Below, in pieces: positions 1-7,600 of a stretch of DNA of 15,928 nt. This DNA comes from Methanobacteriota archaeon. Its GTDB lineage: Archaea > Thermoplasmatota > Poseidoniia > Poseidoniales > Poseidoniaceae. The notes under the pieces were generated by a model. That model saw nothing but the letters and a program-made list of their open reading frames with translations. It was not told the origin of the DNA and did not search any database. The DNA is taken from the NCBI GenBank assembly GCA_002731395.1, contig PCBQ01000084.1, positions 1 through 15,928 on the forward strand, read 5' to 3'. The translations under genes were made by a program, and so were the position numbers. Within the stretch, counting starts at the first letter, position 1; each line of letters opens with the position of its first letter.

Positions 1-1
1 G

Positions 2-1198
2 ACCGACCCCAACGACGGTGAGTACTCTGACTCGGACGGCGACGGCATCCCCGACGCCTACGATCCTGACTTCCAGGAGTCTGAAGCAGGTTCCGGCGAC
101 GCCGGCACCGAAGGCGGTGGCGAGTCCGAAGACCAAGGCCAAGGCCAGGGTCAAGGACAAGGTCAGGGCCAAGGTCAGGGCCAGGGTCAAGGACAAGGTC
201 AGGGCCAAGGTCAAGGACAAGGTCAGGGCCAAGGTCAGGGTCAGCAACAGGGTCAGGGCCAGTCCGGTCAGCAGGGCCAGCAGGGCCAGCAGGGTCAGCA
301 AGGCCAGCAGGGCCAGCAGGGCCAGCAAGGCCAGCAGGGCCAGCAAGGCCAGCAAGGCCAGCAGGGCCAGCAAGGCCAGCAAGGCCAGCAAGGCCAGCAG
401 CAGGACAACGGACAAGGTCAGCAGCAGCAGGGCGGCCAGCAAGGCGGCCAGCAGGGCCAGCAGCAGCAGGGCGATCAGAACGGTGACAACCAGAACGGTC
501 AGAACCAGCAGCAGCAGGGTCAGACCCAGAACGGCCAGCAAGGCCAGCAGGGCCAGCAGACCGACCAGCAGCAAGACCAGCAGCTCGACACCCAAAGCGG
601 CAACGACAACGACGGCGACGGGATCCCCAACGACCTCGACAACGATGACGACAACGACGGCATCGTCGACGACTTGGACGACAACCCGTTGGACCATGAC
701 AACGATGGCGTCCCTGACTCTGAGGACAACGACGACGATGGCGACGGCATTGACGACGAGACCGAAGTGAACGACGGCGACCCGAACACCGACATTTACG
801 ACCACGACAACGACGGCATCAACGACGCCGTTGACCTGGACCGTGACAACGACGGCATCGACAACCGCAACGACCTCTCGGAAACCGGTGAAGACCTGTC
901 CCGCGACCACGACAACGACGGCATGAACGACGGTGTGGACGACGACGACGACAACGACAACATCCTCGATGTTGACGAAGCCGACGGCGCGACCGGCAAC
1001 TACCGCTACGACCATGACAACGACGGCATTTGGGACCTTACGGACACGGACGACGACAACGACGGCCTGTCCGACTGGTTCGAGCAGAACGACGGCAACC
1101 CGATGACGGGTCAATTCGACCACGACAACGACGGCACCGACAACATGGACGACGCTGACGACGACGGCGACGGCATCCTCGACGAGCTCGAGATTTGA
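2..1198 (+). CDS. Secreted-type protein with DxDxDG calcium-binding repeats and Gln/Gly-rich linker (5' end missing)
   Basis: The frame starting at base 2 is open from the window edge to TGA at 1196–1198, giving 398 residues with no start codon visible, so the N-terminus lies upstream. Residues 1–23 hold a short Asp-rich segment (DSDGDGIPD). Bases 134–597 encode an almost pure Gln/Gly tract of about 155 residues. From base about 599 to the stop come roughly ten Asp-rich units of the DHDNDGI / DDDNDGI type, as in thrombospondin type 3 repeats, which bind Ca2+ through Asp side chains in known structures. No Cys, C-terminal anchor or sorting motif is visible; the chain ends in a repeat (DDDGDGILDELEI). 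The same repeats recur in the giant gene at 1668, so the two are likely related in function. Extracellular location is inferred from composition and from the neighbour. An ATG-initiated frame at 18–770 gives only Ser/Arg/Lys-rich sequence and is a shadow. The specific function is unknown. Confidence 0.88.
   Translation, partial: TDPNDGEYSDSDGDGIPDAYDPDFQESEAGSGDAGTEGGGESEDQGQGQGQGQGQGQGQGQGQGQGQGQGQGQGQGQGQGQQQGQGQSGQQGQQGQQGQQGQQGQQGQQGQQGQQGQQGQQGQQGQQGQQGQQQDNGQGQQQQGGQQGGQQGQQQQGDQNGDNQNGQNQQQQGQTQNGQQGQQGQQTDQQQDQQLDTQSGNDNDGDGIPNDLDNDDDNDGIVDDLDDNPLDHDNDGVPDSEDNDDDGDGIDDETEVNDGDPNTDIYDHDNDGINDAVDLDRDNDGIDNRNDLSETGEDLSRDHDNDGMNDGVDDDDDNDNILDVDEADGATGNYRYDHDNDGIWDLTDTDDDNDGLSDWFEQNDGNPMTGQFDHDNDGTDNMDDADDDGDGILDELEI
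134..241 (+). repeat. Tandem (Gln-Gly)18 coding microsatellite
   Basis: Eighteen consecutive Gln-Gly codon pairs in frame 2 (CAA/CAG followed by GGC/GGT/GGA). At the DNA level a longer unit recurs, with the order caaggtcagggc appearing several times, which suggests growth by unequal exchange or slippage of 12–18 bp blocks. It forms the first half of the Gln/Gly linker of the truncated protein. Confidence 0.9.
266..400 (+). repeat. Tandem (Gly-Gln-Gln)15 array, 9-bp DNA unit
   Basis: Fifteen head-to-tail copies of a 9-bp unit (ggc cag cag, varying at ggt and caa) encode (GQQ)15. Variation is almost entirely at synonymous third positions, so protein periodicity is kept exactly while the DNA has drifted. 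A less regular Gln/Gly/Asn stretch follows to about 597. Copy number in such an array is likely to vary between strains. Confidence 0.9.
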
Positions 1199-1247
1199 GG
1201 CCAACGCTTCGCTTGCAACACAGCACCGGCGCGTGACGTCGGCGGCC

Positions 1248-1280
1248 GGGCCTCAGGGGGGTGCGCCCCCTTGAGGTCCC
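1248..1280 (+). terminator. GC-rich hairpin after the truncated gene (possible terminator)
   Basis: Bases 1251–1260 (cctcaggggg) pair with 1266–1276 through ten base pairs with one bulged T at 1271 and a 5-nt loop; ggg at 1248–1250 can extend the stem with ccc at 1278–1280 across a second bulge. It lies 50 nt past the stop at 1198 and 49 nt before the next start. Archaeal termination is driven mainly by T-tracts and none follows, so this could instead be an RNA stabiliser or 3'-end processing structure. The rest of the 1199–1328 gap holds nothing else I can support. Confidence 0.35.
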
Positions 1281-1328
1281 CCAACCTTCTGAACAACGCT
1301 TCAAGTACGTCACGATCGACGTTTTGCT

Positions 1329-1556
1329 ATGGAGTGCAACATCGACGACCGCGGGAAAGCCGCGCGTTTGCTCGGTGGCATCGCCGGCGTCATGTTTGGA
1401 CTTGCGCTGATCGCACTCCTCGCTTTGGACGTCCTGAGTGGTCTTGCAGCATCATCGGTGGCAGCCGGGTCGCTGTTTGGTGGTGCCTTCGCCATCTTTG
1501 AGGCCCGCGCTGGGTGGTGTGTCGTACGGGCCATGGGCATTCGAACGCCGCTCTGA
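1329..1556 (+). CDS. DUF2892 (YgaP-like transmembrane) family small membrane protein
   Basis: A 75-residue protein with two hydrophobic segments at about residues 13–32 and 38–57. The pattern fits the DUF2892 family: a short N-terminus with Asn and a Asp-Arg pair (MECNIDDRGKAARLL), a Gly-rich first helix, and a C-terminal signature GWCVVRAMGIRTP comparable to the family's usual G-x-C-P-x-Y-x-x-x-G-I-x-T. The Pro after Cys is replaced by Val here. Family members are small inner-membrane proteins, sometimes fused to rhodanese domains; their function is poorly known. No clear Shine-Dalgarno precedes the ATG. It lies alone between two surface-protein genes, with 111 nt to the next start. Family assignment is by eye from these motifs. 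Confidence 0.68.
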   Translation: MECNIDDRGKAARLLGGIAGVMFGLALIALLALDVLSGLAASSVAAGSLFGGAFAIFEARAGWCVVRAMGIRTPL

Positions 1557-1571
1557 CCCCCACCTCTGGCA

Positions 1572-1598
1572 GTGATACCTCGCCGCCGTCGTGATACC
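1572..1598 (+). promoter_or_regulatory. Pair of GTGATACC direct repeats upstream of the giant surface-protein gene
   Basis: GTGATACC occurs at 1572–1579 and again at 1591–1598, a 19-bp period, close to two helical turns. The pair ends about 24 bp before the TATA-like element at 1622. This geometry suits a dimeric regulator, but no regulator is identified. It could be chance in a GC-rich gap. Confidence 0.25.
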
Positions 1599-1621
1599 GT
1601 CGCGCAGCACCTTGTCCGCGG

Positions 1622-1630
1622 TTTTGAAAT
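1622..1630 (+). promoter_or_regulatory. Candidate TATA box for the giant surface-protein gene
   Basis: TTTTGAAAT is the most A/T-rich stretch in the 1557–1667 gap. Its centre at about 1626 would place transcription start near 1652, giving a short leader that still contains the GAGGG ribosome-binding site at 1656–1660 before ATG 1668. It is a weak match to the archaeal TATA consensus. Confidence 0.3.
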
Positions 1631-1667
1631 AGGGCATGAAGGTCCAGCGACGCTCGAGGGTGTGCGT

Positions 1668-4600
1668 ATGCTGAACAACGACCTCAAACAAAAGATTCTG
1701 AACCGACAAAAAAACACAGCAGCGGTCGGTTTCGTCCTGCTGATGCTCTTCAGCAGCCTGGGCGTGATCCTCACGTCGATGGAACCCGCACCACCTGAAA
1801 CCTCCATCGCTCAAGCGCCAACCGTGGCTCTGGTCGAACCTCAATCCATGGACCAAGGCGGACAAACGTCCTGGGACCGCGGTCTTGACCAACTTCCGTT
1901 GCAAGACCTGCACCCCGCACTTTCCGACATCATGTGGTCGGACCCGGGTGTCTCGTTCGGCATCATCAGCGACATGGACGCCCTCCTGCTCGGTTTGCCG
2001 GGCTACACCACCCTTCTCGAAGAGTCCCGGCTGGAAGACCACGACAACGACGGCATCAACGACCTCGCGGACCTGGATGACGACAACGACGGGATTTACG
2101 ACCTGCTTGAGCGCTTTGACGGCTGCTACGGCACAGACCCTTACGACCACGACAACGACGGCATTCTCGACGCCGATGATTGGGACGACGACAACGACGG
2201 CATTCTGGAAGGGCCAGTGGACTATGCGGCCCTCGAGGCCCTTGGTTTGGACCCGCAAAACGTGTCGACGGATCGCTTCGTGGTGGACGACACCGTCCAT
2301 CCCTGGACCGGCCTTGAGGTCGGCGATTACTACCTGGTCGATCAGCACCCCTTCGACCACGACAACGACGGTGTGACCGACGAAGACAGCGACGGCTCCG
2401 GCGCCGGTCGCTACGACGAAGACGACGATAACGACGGGCGAATCGACCAATTTACCTGGCCCTGCGATCTTGACGGTGACGGCGTGCAGGACTACTTCGA
2501 CGAGGACGACGATGATGACGGCGTCCTTGACGAGCTTGATGCTCACCCCTACGACGCGACCATCACCACCCAGATGTCGACCACGGCGGGTCTTTTCGAT
2601 GCACCACGCGCTTGGACCTTCAATGAGTACCGCGCCTACTCCGGCGGCGTGAACTACGTCGAGTGGGAGAACAACCGCGTCAATGGACCGGGCGCCTCCG
2701 CATCTGGATTCACCGCCATTGGGCAAGAGGGCACCGATTGGGCAAATTCTGGCACGCCAGCCTTCACCAACATTGTTGATGGCGACCTTGACAGCGACGG
2801 CATCCCCAACTTCCTCGATCCGGACAACGATAACGACGGGACGCCCGACAGCTCGGACACGGACGACGACAACGACGGCATCCTCGACATGGTTGACCCC
2901 GATGACGACAACGACGGCATCCTCGACACCTGCGTGAACCTCGACACCAACGGGGATCAAATTGGAGACTTCACCGGTGAGCGCAACGGCGACGTCACCG
3001 CTCTTGACAGCACGACCATCAACGGCGGTCAGAACTACCAGACCGCGAACGGCGTACCCACCTCCAACGGCGGCACCGGCAAGGGATTGACCGTGGATAT
3101 TGTGGCCGTTGGTGGCGCAGTGACGCAAGTGACCATCGCCAATCCGGGATACGGGTATTCTGCCGGGGACACGATCACCATCGACGGGGGCAACTTCGGT
3201 GCATCCGTGGACGTCAGCAGCGTGGGAACGCTCATCTTCGACGTTCCGGGAGCAGACGCAGACGGAGACGGCACCATCGATTGTGAAATGGACTATGATC
3301 AAGACCTCGACGACGACCGACTCCGTGCTTTCGACCAGAATTACAACGGATTGTACGACTGGCTCGACCCCGACATGGGAGGAACCACCAGCCCGGACAA
3401 CCTTGGCAACCCTCTGGTTGCAGGCAGCGCGTCGGACATCGAATACGACACCGACAACGACGGCATCCCCAACGAAAACGACACCTTCCCGCTCAACACC
3501 ACCACCGAGGTGGCCACCTGGAATTGTCCCACCCAGACGAATCCTAATCCATCCAATGCTGACCCGAAGTGCACCATCTGGCGCGCTTCCTTCTCGCAAT
3601 TCAACGACTGGGACGGCGACGGCATCAGCAACTGGGACGACGTGGACGACGACAACGACGGCATCATCGATCCGCTCGACATCGACGACGACTGTGACCT
3701 TGACAACGACGCCGATCTTCATGCCATCAACGGGGCGCTCTACCGCGACGACGGGATCAACGCCGTCGACTCGGACATCGACGGCGACGGCCTTGAGAAC
3801 GACGTGGATTGGGACGACGACAACGACGGTATTGCTGACATCTTCGACCCCGACGACGGCAACTGTGGCGTGCTTGACTCGGACCTCAACGACAACTTCC
3901 AGACGCCGTTCTACCCCATCAACGACGGCGGGTTCCTCGACGGCAGCCTTGACAGCCAGGATTACAGCGACAACACCTCGGATTACTGGGCCATGGTGTA
4001 CCAGCACAACCCCTTCGCTGAAATGGTGATCAACTACAACGGCTACGACGGCACCACCAACCCGCCAACCGCAGGTTCCGTCCCCGAGTTCTACTGGTAC
4101 TACTACGCCCGCTGGAACAACTACAACGGCGGCAACGAGTGGGACATCGACAGCGACGGCGACTCATTGGTCAACGGCCTTGACACCGATCAAGACGGCG
4201 ACGGCCTTCCGGATTGGTGGGATCAAGACGAAGGCAACGACGGCGTGCTCGACGTGAACGACATCAAGATGGGCGGTTCCATCGACATGACCACGTGCGG
4301 TTACACCGTCGGGCAGTTCGGTAACGGATTCGTGTGTGGCTATGCATATGCTCTGGCGTGGCACATGCCGCTAAACGGCGTAAATGCGCAGTTTGGTGCG
4401 CCGTATTCCACACGTCCCGACGCGAACGTCGACCAAGGCGCGGTCGTCCCGCCGACCAACACGGAAGTCGGCTGCACGCCCGGGGCACAGGGCGGCTGCT
4501 ACCTCTTCGACTTCGGTGGCGACGGCGCTCCTGAATCCGGCATTTCCTACACGGATATTGTCAACAACCGCGACGCCTACATCACCTGGCTTGGACTGTT

Positions 4601-7600
4601 GATCGGTCTCTGGCAGTGGCAATCCGACAACGGTCCCGAAGCGGACTTCCCCGACGAACTTGGTGCGGATTTCGACGACAATGATGTTGATGGCGACACC
4701 GACGGCGACTTCACGAACGACACCATCGACATCGATGACGATTACGATGCGGTCTACGATTGGTATGACGTGGACGACGACAACGACGGCATCTGGGACT
4801 TCTTTGAAGTGGACAGCAACGACGACTTTGACGACGACAACGGCCAATTGAATTCGAACTTCTTCAGCGGCACAAACTGTGTGGACAACGATGACGACGG
4901 CAACGACCTCGATGCTGATGGCGACGGTTACTTCCAGGCGGTGTGGGATCTTGGTGTCCTCAGCCAAGGCTTGCGGCAACCGGCCTACTACGACGTTGAC
5001 AACGACAACGACGGCATCCCTGACGGCGAAGACCCCGATGACGACAACAACGGCATCCCTGATGACGTTCAGGAAGCCATCCCCGGTTGTTTCTGGGGCG
5101 AGGAACAGTCCACGTTCGACCATGACAACGACGGCATTGCCGACTGGGCGGATGACGACTGGGACGGCGACGGGATTGAGAATTCGGTGGAAATTGCCGC
5201 CAGCAGCGGACAGCCAGACCCGATGGTCTACGCTTTTGATCACGACAACGACGGCATGCGTGACGACCTGGACGACGACGACGACCAGGACGGCATGAAG
5301 GACGAAGACGAGGTTCTGCTGTGGCCAACACGCTTCGGTCGCAACTCCACCAACCCTTGGGATCACGATGACTTTGGTGACGGCGAAGCGATGGCCAACC
5401 CCAACGACCCCTTCACGGGTCCCGACTCCATCGACACCGACGACGACAACGACACCCGTGAAGACACCGACTTCGACGTGATCGAGGAGGGCTTCACGTG
5501 CATCAGCGGTGCGGACAGCTCAGACTGGGACAGCGACAACGATTGCATTCTGGATGAGGACGACAAAATGCCGACCTACATCACGTTAAACATGCCAGAC
5601 ACACTGTGGTTGGACGCCCAAACGCCGGCCATTTTCTCCGGCCACGTGGACTGGATCAACCCGATCACGCAGATGTTCGAAGCTGCACCCAACCTGCCGG
5701 TTCAGGTGCACATCGAGTGGACGTCCAACGACACGACGGCCCTCGAGACCATCGACGTCCTGACCAACCAACAGGGCAATTTCTCCGTGGGGCAGTTCCT
5801 CTATCCTGAGGACCTGACGGTGGGTGACAACACCACCTATCGCGTCTACGCAGAAGTCACCGAGATGTTTGTCTTCAACGGCAACACGTCGCAGGAATAC
5901 ACGGTCGGCGTCGAAGCCAACCTGACCGTGGATTACTCCGCTTGGACCTACTTCCGTTCCGACGAGCAACCCTTCTGGTTGGACTTCAAGGCCCACTACA
6001 CTGCCGATTGGCAACGCGGCCTTTACGACAACCGCATCCGGCAGGTGCCCGTGAGTTTCTCCATCTTTGGAGGCCTCTTTGGGAACCGCACCCATCCGAC
6101 GGACTTCGCAGGCCTTGACGGCGCAGGTTACCGCACCGACGGCACCGGTTGGGCTTCCCTGACCTTCGTGCAAAGCCTCGGCATCAGCGGTGTGTGGAAG
6201 CAGGTCCGCTGGAACTCCACCTTCGACAACGGGCCGGGCCAGATTCCCGGTGCCTACGAAGAAATCCTGTGGAACGCTCAAACCGGACGCCATACGGTGG
6301 TCGGCGCTTACGACTATACCAACACCAGCCTACCCCCGGGTGACCTGGAAGTTGTGGCCAAGGTTAACCCAGAATTGGCCATGGACGGACTGGGCGATCC
6401 TGAATGGCCGTATGCGTACTTGCACGGAGATGAATCAGAACCCTTCTCCATCCGCGTCATGCACCGCATGAACATTGACGGAACGCTGATCGTCAAGGGC
6501 ACCAGCCCGGTGTACTACTTCGATTCCACCATCAACAACGGCGACGGGACCTTCGGCAATTGGGCCACCTTGTGGCACCAGCCTGCATTGGATGCTGCAG
6601 GATTGGACTTCAACAGCGCCTCGGCGCTCAAGCCTTACCCCACAAGCTGGGACGGCGACTTGTCCACCCTAACGGGCCAAGCGACCCTCCTGCGGGACTT
6701 CATCAGCGCCAACGCTTCGCACTGGTTCATCCGCCTGACGAACGGCGCCGACAGCAACGTGCCACCTTGCGGTGCGGTGAACATCAACGACCCGCAAAGC
6801 CCTGTACGGTGTGAAATTGTGCCAGAGATGGACACCGGCGACAGCCTCGAAGTGACCGGCGCGGTCTCGAACCGTACCAACGTTCCTTGGGACGCTGATC
6901 CAGTGGCCTTGCAAGTTGACATCGACAACAACGGGCAATTCCTTGGCGCTCAGGAGACGGCCTTCGCAGGCCGACCGACCATCAGCGACGGTGAGGCCCG
7001 CTACGCGTACAACTGGACGTGGTTCAGTCAGTACAGTTCAGGAACGTACGGAATGCGTGTTGACTTCACGAATTCAGCGTACTACTACACCGGCAATTCA
7101 ACCACGCTGGCTCAAACGGGCGCCTACATCAACGTCACCGTTGTTGGAACGACCGACTTCTTGACGACCTCGGTGCCCCGCCTCTACCGCAACTCGTCGA
7201 CCACCATTCAGGCCAAGCTTGTGGACAACGCGCTCAGGCCGGTCACCGACCAGCCCGTGAATTGGACGTGGTCTGGCGATGGTCGAACAGGCGTGAACTT
7301 CACCGATGCCAACGGTCTGTTCGAGGTGCCCTTCAACGTCAGCGCCAACGACCCGCTTGGGCAGTTCACACTGACCTTTGCCTTTGGCGGCAACCCCCTG
7401 CTCAAGGGCAGCACCGTCGTCCAAGACGTGTGGATTGTCTCAAGAACTTACATGGCCGTGGTCGACAGCGACCCTGCTTATCGTCAATCGGGTGATCGAT
7501 GGGACTTCACCGCTCAGGTCAAGGACGACGGTAAAACGCGTGATAGAGACGCGATTGGGGCGGCCTTGGACGGCGCGAACCCACCCTCTGGTGGCCTTGT

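Noticed and set aside
134..400. CRISPR array
   Set aside because: Repeats are contiguous 9–18 bp units with no unique spacers, and they are coding in one open frame.
18..770. ATG-initiated 250-codon open frame rich in Ser, Arg, Lys and Ala
   Set aside because: It is the wrong frame of the Gln/Gly repeat: its SKASRAS pattern is the shifted reading of ggccagcag. The frame starting at base 2 stays open, runs into the DxDxDG repeats and ends at 1198.
1572..1667. N-terminal extension of the giant protein from GTG 1572
   Set aside because: It would add 32 Arg-rich residues before the export helix. ATG 1668 has a GAGGG site at proper spacing, and the upstream bases look like promoter sequence.
1452..4007. 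851-codon minus-strand open frame, very rich in Val
   Set aside because: It is the reverse complement of the GAC-rich Asp repeats (GTC reads Val). It has no domain structure, and the opposite strand encodes clear repeats and a full-length protein.
1668..5570. EF-hand or dockerin domains
   Set aside because: The DxDxDG loops resemble EF-hand loops, but the short spacing and lack of flanking helices or paired 12-residue loops fit thrombospondin type 3-like repeats better.
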